Shown here in pieces: positions 1 to 12,818 of a stretch of DNA of 64,000 nt; positions within the stretch are counted from its first letter, which is position 1, and each line of letters opens with the position of its first letter. Both the position numbers and the translations under genes were made by a program. Under the pieces are notes generated by a model. The model was not told the origin of the DNA, did no database searches, and saw only the letters and a list, made by a program, of their open reading frames with translations. The DNA is from Haliclystus octoradiatus. Taxonomy: Eukaryota; Cnidaria; Staurozoa; Stauromedusae; Haliclystidae. The DNA lies in the NCBI GenBank assembly GCA_916610825.1, contig OU744450.1, positions 21,997,338 to 22,061,337 on the forward strand, in the 5' to 3' direction.

Positions 1-1150
1 GTTGATGATTTGATATTATACCGTTGACGATCCTTTGTCTACGATGGTATTCCCTAAGGAACATGCAATGAAATGATATCAAAAGTGTTAGTATTTTATT
101 AATTCAGTTTCAATGTAAATGTGTGAAATTGTTCATACCGGAAATATTTCAGTATATTACCTAAGCCCCATGAGGCGCCCTATAAAGGGAACAATATATT
201 CAAATATTTTATCTTGCAACCACGAAATAGAAACAAAATCTTTAAATCTCCAATTCAACATTTCCCGTTGAATCGTCTAGACTTTATATACTATTCCAAA
301 ATTTGGCGCCCAGGAAATAGCAAAGTATTTGAAATCTAAAACTAACATTTTATATATTATAGAAAAAGCTGTAAATACCAATAAAAGGACTTTGACTGTT
401 GATATGTCATCTATTTGACGTAATAATATCTATCAATTTGCGTATATTTGCAAAATTCAAGGGCGTATATATGACTTTGATTAGATTTGGAGGATTGTCG
501 CTATACGTTTAGCAGTTTGTAACATATAATATATAGAAGATCGCATTATGGACTTACGGGTATATGTCGTCCGTCTTTGAAGCAATTGCTGTATATATGC
601 CTCTTTAAGCTATTCTATTTAGTTAACTATTAACTGTGTTCATTTGTTTTTTACCATACACAAGAATTTGTTGCAGCTGAATAGTTAATCCTTAGGTATA
701 ATTGTATTTTTTTAATGAGTAGAACACACTTTACAACAACATTGAGCCCTCAGATTTGGGAAAGTTTAGGAAGAAGTTAAAGAACATTTTGAGCTCATTT
801 TTGCAGAAATTAATTTCTAAGATAAAGATATATATTGTAAATAATATTAGCTACACATTTCAAACAAAAATTAACAACATTTTAAGAACATTCAGGCTGA
901 CATTTCAGGCTCAATTAAAGTTTTAAGACTTATAAAAAAAGAGTTTAGTTAAAATTTGATTTTCTGTCTACGGATTGTGGGAATTACAGCTATGTAACAA
1001 ATTATTAACAAACGTACTGATTCTGCTATTTAATTTATGTTTTGAAAGACTACGCTAATTTATTCCAATTTATGTTAGATTTGACTTCATGTATCTGCAT
1101 ATGATATAAATTATAGTAATTACTTGATTGTTGATCCAATCGCAGTGTTA

Positions 1151-1331
1151 TAGTGCTCAATGTCAGTAAATGACAGAAATAAATAGAGTCAATGACTACA
1201 CATTTTTTCTGTTACTCAGAGTTTCACGCTTTATATGCGATCTTCAGACAGAGTGAAAAATATACATGGATATTCCTCATTTGAAACTCTGAGTAACAGA
1301 AAAAATGTGTAGTCATTGACTCTATTTATTC
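1151..1331. repeat. Foldback element with hammerhead arms, copy 1
   Basis: The element opens with the marker GTGCTCAATGTCAG, shared with two copies near the right edge. Two inverted arms follow: the left runs from about 1178 to 1251, and the right ends near 1331. The outer arm parts match as reverse complements through the AGTCAATGACTACACATTTT block. The left arm keeps a hammerhead core on the minus strand. The right arm has lost the CTGANGA box but still reads GAAACTCTGAGTAACAG. This copy is followed by a short AT run rather than (TTA)n. Confidence 0.75.
1209..1251 (-). ncRNA. Hammerhead ribozyme, type I, copy 1
   Basis: Read on the minus strand: CTGT (stem I), CTGAAGA (catalytic box CUGANGA), TCGC-ATATAAA-GCGT (stem II and loop), GAAA, a short stem III with CTCTGAG, then GTA (cleavage triplet GUH) and ACAG closing stem I. 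All core positions C3-A9, G12-A14, the A15.1-U16.1 pair and H17 are present. The outermost pair of stem II is U-U, which may weaken it. The predicted cut falls after the A of GTA. Activity is inferred. Confidence 0.7.
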
Positions 1332-2609
1332 ATATGATATATATATATAGATATTGAATATCAAAGTTATTTGTTTGGGAACGTGTAGGAAATGATTTTC
1401 TATATACAATGTATGCAATCTGGAATAACATTCCTTTCAAGAAAGGGGACCTGACCCAGAACAACAATTGCACTGCCTCCTTTCAGGGTCATGTCCTTGA
1501 ACCATGGAGGTCAATTCTTGTGTGTCGAAGACAGGGTTGTGTTTTCAGAGAAGGGCCCCAGCGTTACTAAGACTATATCTCAACACTTGAATTTTCAGAT
1601 TTCTGTTACAGATAAAATATCGAAAAATGTGTCTAATCTTCAATTTGATACCCCAAAAATTGTTTTACAATCCCGAAAAGGATACCCATTGGATGTGGCA
1701 GCCCGGGGCAACGAAAGCCCCAAAACAATGGGGCATTATAGTTGTTTCTTCGTTCGTCTTTAACTAGCAATATCTTTACGACGTATTTCGCTTCTGATTT
1801 TCATCCTTCAATACTTTATTGTTTAATACTGTACTACAATATTCATGAGAAGCTAACGTTGTAGCTATGCGAAACAAGGCTTACCCTTTATACAACGAAC
1901 AATCGCATAATCTTCAAGCTTTCCAAAACTATCCCTTAAGGGCTATATGTCAATGTCCCGTCGTTTTTATAAACAGTATTTACGTTCATAGAATCAACTG
2001 AATATGAAGTATATAATTTAACTTTCATTTCATTCAATCAGAGATGATTTATTGTCTTAAATTGTCACATTTATAAACAGAGATTTCGACAAGTCTTCGT
2101 AATTCTTATGTAATTAGATCAATCATAAAATCGATAAGGTTATAAAGCTACTATTATATTTAAACGTTTTTATATTTATCGATGTCGTCTTGATGACAAA
2201 TTATATACATATATATGACAATGTCACATTGGATGTAATCACCGTATAATCTTTAGCCCGTTGCTGTTGACCGCAAGACTTATTGGTCTATTGTGTCCGC
2301 AAATACTCGCAGAGTTCGGCTGCAGACACTTGCTGAGCGCGGCGGCTTACTTTAAAGAGCGGCATTATATCACCGTACTATAACCGCTGACCTCTTATAC
2401 GAGTTATACTTGTTACGATCATTTCTCACACATTTTATAAGTCATCGGAATCTTATGTACGAAAGATGCATGAAGTAAAAAAGATTTAAAAGGCTAAAGA
2501 TTTATTTCATAATAACAAAATCTATATATCTTGGTTTACAATAATTCATTCGTCGTGAATTATTCTTAAATTTTAATTGACATTTATAAAGCTTGAGTGA
2601 TTGCTCATT

Positions 2610-2753
2610 ATGCCTTACAATAGTTGTTGGAGATTGTCATATATTATATTATGTGTATACATATGTTATTTAACAACAACGTTAGCTATTTTAGATGTTC
2701 TAATGACTGGACAAGAAATACAACGAGTATTATTTGGTAAGTTGCTATTTATC

Positions 2754-2803
<50 letters not shown>

Positions 2804-5800
2804 ACTATATCTACTTTATAATGTTTGTAAGATGATATATATATATACGTCATATAGTGTTACAAACATCTGTTATACGTGGAGATATAGTGATTAAGAA
2901 ATCATAGAATTGAAAGTATGACGAGGATTTCAATTATTTAATATTAATCGCCATGTTCTATCAGTTTGAAAAAAAAAAACTAGATGTAAACATGAAAATA
3001 GCAACTTGAGTTGTTGACACATTTTTTGTTGTTAAAAAAATTCAGGTGTTTTTTTTATTGATGACTATTTTATTTTGATGGAAGAATCAAATTTTTATTC
3101 TTACATATTTCCCTGCTTGCTTAAATAACAGTCAATATTTATATATAATTTACATCAATGTTATGTCATTTTGTCAATGACACATAACCACTCATTGACA
3201 TTATTTATAATTTTTAAATAATGTAATATTATGATTTAAATAATGATGATGATTATAGTGAGTCAATTGTACTATCATCGTCATCATCATCATCATCATT
3301 ATTTAATCAATAATCATTTTAGAAATCTATAATTTGCCTTGTCAACAAGTATGATGTCAACAAATTGATAATGACAAATATATGTATACATAGGATAACA
3401 ATTTGGAAAAATTCCTTGATCATTTCACCAATTTTGTTTTGAAAAGGGCCCGGGATACAACTTAATTATTACACATTTTTGAGGTGCTTTAAAAGGGGTC
3501 TAACAACTGTGGAACAATTCAAATTTTTGAGAAAGATTTTTGATAAGTTTATAAGAAACAGGAAATTGTTTAAGCTGAGTGTTTGTTAAACACACTGTAT
3601 ATACTTTTTATACTATTAATCAATAAATATGTTACAACAGCGAGATCCTATACAATTTCTACTCGAAAAATGTTTTTTTTATAGAATACAAGAAATATGT
3701 CACTCCAAATTATTGATTATTTAATTATAAAAATATTTCCATCACTATAAAATTATATGAAAAACTTTCTTTTGAAATTTTGTTTGAAAATCACATAACA
3801 ATAGTTATTGCATTAAACAATGATGATTGTTTTCAAAAAACCTCACATCGCTAAACAATGGCAAAATGTCTAAATATACAGTTTTATTCTTATCTTTATT
3901 ATATTTATTACTTTATATCAACTTCTCGACTTTTTAAATTAAAGATTAATGGTTTCAAATTGATTTTCAAGTGTTTTGAATTAGTTTATAATAATAACTA
4001 AATCACTATTATTATTTGAATACGCCTTCAGAGCGGTAAGTAATTGAAAAAAAAAATCGTCGGGACTCGCTGAGAACTTGTTAATAACGCGCCAAGCCGC
4101 TTTTCTTTATTCAAACGTGTTTGAACATCTCAGTACTAGTGCTAAACGTGATCACTATTTTGTATAGATTTGAACAATAGTAGAACTATAATGGTGTTAA
4201 GCTGAATTCATATATTTTAAAGTAAATGATCCCTTAGTAAAAAATTAACAAATTTTTAACATCCCAATCGAATCGATCAAAATTCACAACAGACTTTCGG
4301 CACCATCGTGGTCTCGTGGCTATGGCACGCGCAGGAATTTTGACAAATATCAAATCATATTTATTATCCTATACAAATTTATATTGCACTTTCAAAGAAA
4401 TTATCAGATGATTTTCAAAATATCTCAATTATGTGGAATTTTGGAGCGGTCTGTTTGAGACATAAACAACTCGTGTTAGTTTTCATCAATTAAATGCCGT
4501 GAAATTATGCGGTATACAATGTATATATATTAGCTATGTGTCAATCGCATAAGCACTATTAAATGTACTGTAGTGATAGAAATTTATAATGGTTAAATTT
4601 CAATATGCCCCGACGGTGATAGATCGAATGCATCTACATCATTCAGCTCTGAAGTCATCCTCTATAGTGTGTATATATATTCGTCATACTGTAATTGACT
4701 ATGTTACATTAGCGTCTATCAGCGTCCGACAATAGTGGGGATCCTGGGATCCTAGATACCGGAAGGCTAGACAAAATTCACAAGAAAATTGATTTTTTTA
4801 ATGATTTATTGGTCGAACATCAACAACAAAAAATTCAGAAGAAAATGTTGAAATGCCTCTAGGATTCCAGAAGGCTGAACCTTTTGTCGGACCCTGGCGT
4901 CTATAATATGCATTATCTTAACCTATATAATATTGTGAACAGCGAAAGCATGTCGGAATCAGGTGTGAATCGCACACGCAGTATATGTTTCAGATATGAT
5001 CCGTGAAGGTTGTCTTGACTCTATATTCGATGCATAGGCAATTGACAATTGTATCATCTTGGACATTGCTTATATTCTCGAAATAAAAATGATGTTTTTA
5101 AAACTCCCTTACGAATAATTTCGAAAATAATAATAAGAAACACGTATTCCATTGAAGCAGTAAAGCGTAGTTATATGCAATACATGTTTTCTAACTTCTT
5201 GCTCTTCGCCGATTGGTAACTTATGATCCGTGAATGTAGTCTTGACTTTATATTCGATGCATAGGTAATTGACTTATATTCTTGAAATAAAAATGATGTT
5301 TTTAAAACTCCCTTACGAATAATTTCGAAAATAATAATAAGAAACACGTATTCCATTGAAGCAGTAAAGCGTACCTATATGCAATACATGTTTTCTAACT
5401 TCTTGCTCTTCGCCGATTGGTAACTGTTCCCGCCCGCCCTTTACTCTATATGTCTTAATTTTATTTTTATTTCACTTTAGATTTATCAACTGATGTTTAC
5501 ATAGTCAAAGATGGTCGACCATCATCTCTATTAAGGAATCCTCATTTATCATCGTATAATGCGGTTATTGATCCTGAAATTAAATATTTAGAATTAAAAT
5601 TTGAATCTTCCAGAAGGGTAAGTTTGATTTAGAAAATATAGTTCGTTGTTTTCAATTATCACATTTTATGCTAATATCGGCCAACTACATATTTATTAAT
5701 TATTCTTAGATAATGAACAATATTATAAGGCATTCATAAATTATTTCTGTTTGAAACTTACGAAAGTCAAAATACAACGAAGCCAATGAAATCAGCAATG

Positions 5801-8800
5801 CCAAGAAATAACCATACATACGAAAGCCACATGTCCCCTGTACACAACGACCACCTGCTTGTAATGGTCACATCTGCAATATGTCAGGAAACAACTTTGT
5901 CTATTTAATCCACCATCCCTGCCCTTAAAAACCACCTGTCTGTAATGGTCAAATCCGCAATGTAACATGAAATGACTATGTAAGTAAAATCCACCTGTCC
6001 CCTTTTCATAAAGACCACCTGTCACAGTAGTCAATCTCTAGATCTTATCAGGGACATATTTATATTGTCATTTGTCACGTTTTTTGTTATATTTCAAATT
6101 GATTATTCTTAACATAATATAGGCAATTCATTATTAAATCCAAGAAATAATAAATATTATCTAAAAATACTGTTAAACGTATGTGGTTATTTTTCTTTAT
6201 CAAGAAATAACCACAAATTATAAAAGATTAAATAGTTATTAATCTCTTGTTTAGAAACTAGATGTAATAATCTTACAATATAGTTATAGAACATGTTTGT
6301 TTAATACGCCACAGGTCCTATCAAGAATAAGATGCACATGCCTTTAACACTTTGTGTGTCGCGTCTCCCAACATTCCCCGTGTTTTTGTCTATTTCTTTA
6401 ATTAATTGTCCTGTACTGTCATAGCCTTATCGGCAGGGGAATTTTAGTTTTATCTTCTAAACTGTAATGTTTGACTGTATACTTAAGTTACTCCCATGTT
6501 TGGAGGCTCCAATGAATAACTTAATTATTTGATTCGTTTATCCCTTCAATAGTTCAAGCTAAATTTGCATGTTAAAGTTGAGTTAATTTCGATTTAAATC
6601 ATCGTCATGTATAACCGCATCAACAGTACTATGTCTATCATTGCCCATATTTTTAGCATAATGTAGCTTTTCCTCCCCGGGGGTGGGGGTAACTCCAGCT
6701 CTTTAGGGACGGGGAGGTGCCACTTTGGAGAAAGGTAAAGTGTCCAAAAAGTTCCAAAAATTCTGTTGATGCTACCCAAAAAGCTCTAACAGGTTGATTG
6801 ATTTTAATTGAATACACAAAACTGATACAAAAATTTCAAAAATTCTTAAAAAAAGTCAAAAATAGATACCCAAAAGCTCCAAAATTTGAATTCCCATACC
6901 CAAAAAGTGTTTTCTCAGCTGGAATATGAACCCAAGAAAAGTGGCACGTCCCCGTATAGCCGTCCTAAGGGAGCTACCCTCGGGTTTTCCTATGAACGTA
7001 CGATCCATCTTGTGTCCCATCATGAACGTCCAATAATATGTCTGATTGATATTCAAGTAGTTAATGATTGATTAATGTACGTTTACTAGCACGAATGCAA
7101 GATGAAATGAAAGATATAGAGATATAAGCTGCAGAATTCCATCTCAGACATCAATCGTAGTTGGAATTTACAGATATTTTTAGACAAATTTATAGAGAAA
7201 AGACGTTAGAAATTATAACAAATTTACCTGAAATCCAGCAAACCATATGGAATTTCAAATACCGATTTAGCATTCAAACGTAGAGCTATCATAATAATTT
7301 ATAATATAATATAGGAAATATTGTACGATGTACTTTAATGTTGTCTGACATTAAGTAATCCGTAGATGATATTTGTGCACCATGGGGCCCATCGCAAATT
7401 TCTCGAAACCCCTCCCTGCTGAGCAGCCTGTGAATTATTTCTTGAGTTTGGAAGCTAAACGCTAAGAACTCGGATGAAGTCATTCCCATGTGCTGGTATA
7501 GCGCTAATTCCTGGGTCCAACTCCTGATTTCGACTATCAAAATCGCCAATGCTAATGCAAAATAACAGTATAGATGGGACAGCAGACCGACTGATGTTGT
7601 ACACTGTTAAAAATGTATGCATGGAATTAAAGAGTAGTTTAAATTCCGTTCCTTTATAGAATAAAATGTACATTAATTGATCCCCGGGAATTGATCTAAA
7701 GTCGCGTCATCCCTTGGCTAATTTTGTCTGCTGAACGTGTGATCTGTTTAGAAAGTAATTCTATACATACCCAGATCAGCCGTATTTCCTTTTTGAACAA
7801 CCATTTTATTGTCACTATACATAAGACATAATGTTACCGCCAACGTGAATCTACTTATAAGATAGTTTGAGTCATGTTGTGAGATTAGATTGAAATGGTT
7901 TATTAAAATATATAATCAGCGGAAGTATGATGATTTTGTTTGATGTCGTCACGATTGTTTTGCGATATTTTTATGTCGTATATGGGAAAATTGCCGTATA
8001 TATTTCTATATGTATCACATATAGAAAAGCTTTTTAGGGTATGCTTTTAGTCATGAAAATTTTTTGGGGTATCCTTTTGACGCTTTTGCAGTTGTTTCAT
8101 TTTGCAAAACAAATTTTGCTTATAAATTTTTTTTTTAATCTGTTTGGATTGAATCAGTCATTCATAAAATATATTGGAGGTATCTTTTTCATCATGAGGA
8201 AATTTTTTATGGTCGTTCTGTCAAAGTTCCATTTGAACGATCCCATCGAAGCGCAATGGAAGTTACCCCCTCGGGTGTATCACTGATCATCTGGATCGCC
8301 TCTAGATATTGCATAACAGAGAAATAGGGACAGTACTCCGTTGGAACTACCGCACTGCATGCGTATCTCTGATATGCAAAGTCAACTTGATTGTTGGGCT
8401 TTCACTCATTAATGTTCCCTTAGCAAAATGAAATCCAACTTAATTAGCTATCATCTGTTTCTCACATTAGTTTAGTCAAGTCATTGCTATTCATTTCAAG
8501 ATACTGATGCGCGTGCGGGTAGCATATAGTAGCTCCACAAGGTCCACTATTCCGATACTCTACATTTGGTTGTTCTATCCTATATAACTACCCTGTACGA
8601 AACCGCTGTTGGTAAAGTAGAGTACAGGGGGCATGTGACACATCTCAAGCGCACGGATGTACACAACTGAATATGTATTCTGTGAATGTAGTCGTGATCT
8701 AGTCGGATTAAATTGCTTTACTGCATTGAGAAACCAACTCGCATATACATGCCTCTTAATACTCCGCCCTCTAGCGAAAGGGCGTTTTTATTATCACATA

Positions 8801-11249
8801 TTGCACTTTTAGTTCCATTGTATTTTACCACAGATATAGTACAGTGTAACCCGCTTAAGTGCAAGTCAAAATTGCCAACGGTTTTCATTGCATTTATCCG
8901 AATTTGCAATTTTTCTCAAATTTGATTTAATTTGATTTTCAGGTTCACTACACATTATCAATAAGTAGTAGCGATGAATCGGTAATGCCTAAACCAACAG
9001 CGAATATTCCTTGGAGTGGAAAAGTACCAAAATCATTAACAGGTAATTATTTGACGGGTTTAACACTCTTCTCTATAAAAGATCACTACACTCGAGATCA
9101 CTATTTAATATTTTTGTGATTTTAAATTTTTAGCTTTCCGAATTTTCTTTCCCTGTTCTGGCAAGAAAGATGGCGAGGTATCCATGGGAATTAAGATTGA
9201 TTTCTTTGATCGTATCACTAGAGCGAGGATTGCACCGATCAATTTGCAATTACGAAGAAAATGTAAACGAGGTTAGTTCAGAGGGTTTTTACAATTTGTT
9301 TTGCGTTTTAGACATAAAATTTTTGTGTTGGTAAATAAATTTTGAATTGATAATTGTTGTATTGTATATCTATCTGTATGAAACAACAATGTTCAAACCC
9401 CTGTAAGAATTGTATGTCAGATAACTGGGTTTCGTAACCAAATTTTGACCTAGATAATAAAGAATTTACCCTCGGTGAATGACAAAAGTTTCAGTCTTCC
9501 AAGTCTTACTCCTGGAATTCTAGAACATATTCAATTTTTTCTCGATTTTTGTTGAATTTTGACCTTTAAAAATTATCTGCATTTGTTTTAACCTTCGGAA
9601 TTTAGGATTGAAGGATTCCTATTTTGTCGGAACCTGATTTACTTCATCCTCCTTAACTAAAGACGCAAATAAACTCTTGTTATTACTTATTCGAGATATC
9701 TCGGCCTACTTACAATTTACGATTTTCCAACTTTTGCTGTTAAAAATTGGGGGGGGGGAGAAATTCTTAAGATCATATAAACTCAAACTCGATTGTTCTC
9801 ATATAATCTGAGCCTTCCATGTAAAGTTTACCTAGAAAGCTTTGCATATAATATCTTCATCTATGCCTTATTGAGATTGCTCCGATGTCCTAAATTATCA
9901 ATCCGGTTTATTAAAAATTTGAAAATTTTATAATTATTTTTAATTTACAGCTAACTTTCCAAGTTATTTACAACATATTCTACCAAGAAGTGGAACATCT
10001 TGTAGAAAATCATGCAAAATGAAGGACATGGTTACAAACTTTTGTTTAAGTGACTTTGGTAAGTACCAATCACATTGTTATATAGGCTACTTATTACCCA
10101 GGGAGCTCCCATACATCAGCTGTACAGGGAGGTATCATTATAAGAAGTGCCTTTTCCGGATTCTTGTGAAAAACTTTTGCAGTGTCAAGTTAGAGATTTT
10201 CAAAATTTTTAGAATTTTTCCTCTGTTTCGTAAAAACATGAAATTATGGGGTCTTCATTCTCATCTTACAAGTTTCCTCTATTTTTGAAAATGTTGTGAG
10301 ACTTATTGATTTCAAATTGCCAGATGAACATTCTCGAATCTCTTGTCATACCCTGTAAGGGTTCATCCATAAAGTACGTACTCAGTAAATCCCAATATTT
10401 GACGCCCCCTCCCTCCTGTACGTAGATGTACGCTTTTGGATCACTCCCTTCTGCGTACGTACTGACAGTTTTACAATCCCCCACCGCATTTTTGCGAATT
10501 TTGTCTTTGTTGTTTTCGAAAGTATATATAAGTGCAATCATGTTTAGAAAAATGCAAATTTTCACTGTTACAGTGAAACCTGTATATAACAGCCAGCTAT
10601 GAGAGGTAGATGAAGTGACCACTATAGACAGGTGGCCGCTATATAGAGACGACCGTTATAACAGGTTTGACTGTAATAATAAATTCATAGTTGAACTTTT
10701 CTTCAATACAATTCGATTTAATCACAAATAAACTGATAATAAAATCGCATTTTAATATTTTAAAAATGGCTAGTATCAGCTTGAAAATAATATGCGAATA
10801 ATCACAAAGTATATTTCTTCCTTATACGGAGAGATAAATAACTTTATGATATAGCAGCGCATTATTCAAATTTTGATATTTTGAATTTTTACCCATTTAT
10901 AATTTATATTACAGTTGTTCGTGGAAAAATCGAGAAGATTGAAGAAAATAATGGTACGCCACGGTATCTCGTGAAAGTAACACGACGTTTCAAAGAAGGA
11001 CATTTAAAACTAGAACGTAAAAACCAAGCAATCGAAATCAGAGGATCACGTCTATCTTGCAACTGTCAACAGTTAGAATTGAAACAAGTTTATTTAATAT
11101 ATGGTCGAGAAGATCGTCGTAATAATGCAATATTTTTAGATGATTTCACTTTGGCTGTTAAATGGGGGAAAAGCGTCAAGAAATTCTTAAGAACGTATAA
11201 ACAAAAGCTTGATTGCCCGCCCAGAATGGCTTTGTTTATGCCTTATTAA
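2610..11249 (+). CDS. Secreted WIF-domain plus NTR-domain protein (likely Wnt antagonist)
   Basis: Six exons: 2610-2736, 5481-5617, 8943-9042, 9134-9271, 9951-10058, 10915-11249. All introns are GT-AG with matching phase; the product is 314 residues. Residues 1-26 are a signal peptide. Residues about 28-166 match the Wnt-inhibitory-factor (WIF) domain: VYIVKDGR, KPTANIPWSGKVP, FFPCSGKKDGE, with the domain's cysteine pair at C129 and C165. Residues about 185-310 match the netrin-like NTR module of secreted frizzled-related proteins: cysteines C185, C189, C199, C252, C254, C304 and the run LIYGRED. WIF domains bind Wnt ligands, and NTR modules in sFRPs bind Wnts and heparan sulfate, so an extracellular Wnt modulator is the likely role. 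WIF1 carries EGF repeats after WIF, and RYK a transmembrane kinase; both are absent here. The start at 2610 is preferred because an upstream TTG is not a plausible animal start. Domain calls are strong; function is inferred. Confidence 0.88.
4720..4896. mobile_element. hAT-type MITE with perfect 8-bp target duplication
   Basis: The ends are CAGCGTCCGACAA and its inverted counterpart TTTTGTCGGACCCTG. It is flanked by GCGTCTAT on both sides (4712-4719 and 4897-4904). CAG-type ends and an 8-bp duplication are the mark of the hAT superfamily. No coding capacity. It lies in intron 1 of the WIF-NTR gene. The same family recurs near 24267, 25365, 27541, 31290, 37910, 41300, 45454 and 45648. Confidence 0.82.
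4998..5425. repeat. Tandem duplication of about 200 bases
   Basis: Two nearly identical blocks, starting at GATCCGTGAA (4998 and 5225), run through the same text to GCCGATTGGTAACT. The first has a small extra segment (ACAATTGTATCATC region). The duplication ends about 55 bases before exon 2 of the WIF-NTR gene. Near identity implies a recent event. No coding content is seen. Confidence 0.8.
5765..6035. repeat. Decayed pogo/Tigger-like repeat
   Basis: The stretch repeats the phrases GACCACCTG, TAATGGTCA and TGCAATGT, which also make up the TA-flanked MITE family found at 34634 and elsewhere. The ends are not preserved. It lies in intron 2 of the WIF-NTR gene. An 80-codon open frame on the minus strand is a by-product of the repeat. 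Confidence 0.5.
6665..7005. mobile_element. Non-autonomous DNA element with GC-rich inverted ends
   Basis: The left end carries GGGGAGGTGCCACTTT after a TAACTCCAGCTCTTTAGGGAC block. The right end carries the inverted form, AAGTGGCACGTCCCC followed by TCCTAAGGGAGCTACC. The interior is AT-rich and non-coding. The superfamily cannot be assigned, since no clear target duplication was seen. It lies in intron 2 of the WIF-NTR gene. Confidence 0.55.
8200..8290 (+). repeat. Dispersed repeat end, partner of 12285-12375
   Basis: About 50 bases around CGATCCCATCGAAGCGCAAT recur in inverted orientation near 12291-12350 (ATTGCGCTTCGACGGGGTCG). Both copies adjoin the same AT-rich text (ATGGTCATTCTG-like). 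This looks like a shared mobile-element end. An 81-codon open frame at 8041-8286 overlaps it and is not a gene. Confidence 0.55.
10571..10673. mobile_element. Pogo/Tigger-like MITE, internally deleted
   Basis: The ends CAGTGAAACCTGTATATAAC and AACAGGTTTGACTG lie between TA dinucleotides. The interior is shortened to about 100 bases against about 180 in fuller copies. It lies in the last intron of the WIF-NTR gene. Confidence 0.7.
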
Positions 11250-12818
11250 TTGAGAATGCTGAGATATGGTTGACAGGTGTGCTGACAAGACTTGAATGGA
11301 TGAATTTATAATCACAAAGGGAATGATAATCAAGCTATATATTAGCGCTTTTCCACATTCCTGTTTTAGCTTGGTATTGAAGCATATAGACACGTTTCAT
11401 AGGATTTAAAAAAATCGATAATTGCGTGTAAATATACCAAGACAGGATATAATCGATTCGCAAACTACCAAACGTTCGACGAAACTAGAGTTTCTCGCCA
11501 ATAACTACATACCTGAAATTAATTTATTCGATTTCATAAAGAATTTAATAAGAAACCCTACATATATTTAATATACTGTTTATTTCGAAAGCAGAGTTGT
11601 ACATTCATAAACGATTTATTTTTTATTTAATTATTATTGGAAAATATTTTCCTTTTATATGTAGATATGATAATTATAATTATTTTTTAAAAAGAAGATT
11701 AAAAAGAATATACCATTTCATAGAAATTTTGTAGATTTAATAATTGTTATTACTATTATATAGTAGTTATATATAACTTACTATGCAAATAATTATTGCT
11801 TAAAAGGAAAATGCTTTTAAAGATGATCTACGTTTGTCTCGTTTTTTTCATTGCTGAACGTATAGTGTTCAAAGAACTTGGCCTGACAACTTAACCATTA
11901 CATTATAAAGTACACAAGCTATCGACGGAGAAAGGGTAACTTCTTGCTACAGTGTGACCTGTGCAGATTTTCGATCAGCTTAGTATTTTATATGGCACCG
12001 TTCAAAGTCAACTATAAAACGATAGGAAAACGTTCCTATATAGTTGGTCTCTCATTAAGTCTATCCGAATTTTCTCAAATATTCATGTAATTAAGATACT
12101 AATAGGAAATTTTTGTACCGGACCGGTTAGCTTTACTTAATTTATAGAATTTATATAAACTTTGGACATTTACAAGAATAACCATCTGCACGTAGCAACG
12201 TCACATTTTTGCAGGACAGCTTGCGTAAATAGATTACATTGTTTCAAAGCTATAGGTTGCAGATAAGCGGAAAATTTCCGCTATCCGGCACGGGGGGTAA
12301 CTTCCATTGCGCTTCGACGGGGTCGTTCAAATGGAACTTTGGCAGAATGACCATAAAAAATTTTCACATGATGATAAAGATAACCCAAATATAATTTATG
12401 AACGGCATATTCAACCAAAATAGATTGAAGAAAAAAATTTCACGCAGATCAGTCATAATTGCTTTGTTTACAGACATATTATTACAGTTTTATTTTGCCT
12501 ATTTTAACTTGATTTTCACAATAATACAAAACAACAATTGATGTAGATTATAACTACTCAAATTGTCATGATTCCGACTGCTGGTATTTGAGAAGCCTTT
12601 ATATTATTACTTGTAATAATTACAAGTCATTTAAATTCATATTAAACTTAAACTATGTATATGAACGCAAAAAAAACAGTTACTATATCTAATATTGTGC
12701 TATTGTCTTGTGTTGAATTTATCTTCAAATTGTCAATAAATTCTTTATAGCAAAATCGCACGGAATTCGGACGAACATGCATACCGTAGTGCAGTATATA
12801 TATGAGAATCAATGAAAT
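11250..12818. other. Spacer between convergent genes
   Basis: It lies between the 3' ends of the WIF-NTR gene and the minus-strand five-exon gene. The left part will hold the WIF-NTR 3' untranslated region. It contains the repeat near 12285-12375 that matches 8200-8290 in inverted orientation. I see no coding exon in it on either strand. Confidence 0.5.

Larger units (their letters stand above)
1..2609. other. Upstream intergenic stretch of the WIF-NTR gene
   Basis: I see no gene here that I can support. The stretch holds one foldback element with a hammerhead ribozyme at about 1151-1331. An open frame of 90 codons at 1491-1763 has no recognisable domain and no splice partners. The rest is AT-rich with short TA runs. 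The promoter of the WIF-NTR gene should lie in the right part, but no single site stands out. Confidence 0.5.

Noticed and set aside
1491-1763. 90-codon open frame on the plus strand
   Set aside because: No recognisable domain, no splice partner in phase and no signal of selection visible by eye. It may be part of an old repeat.
8041-8286. 81-codon hydrophobic open frame
   Set aside because: It overlaps a dispersed repeat end shared with 12285-12375 and lies in an intron of the WIF-NTR gene.
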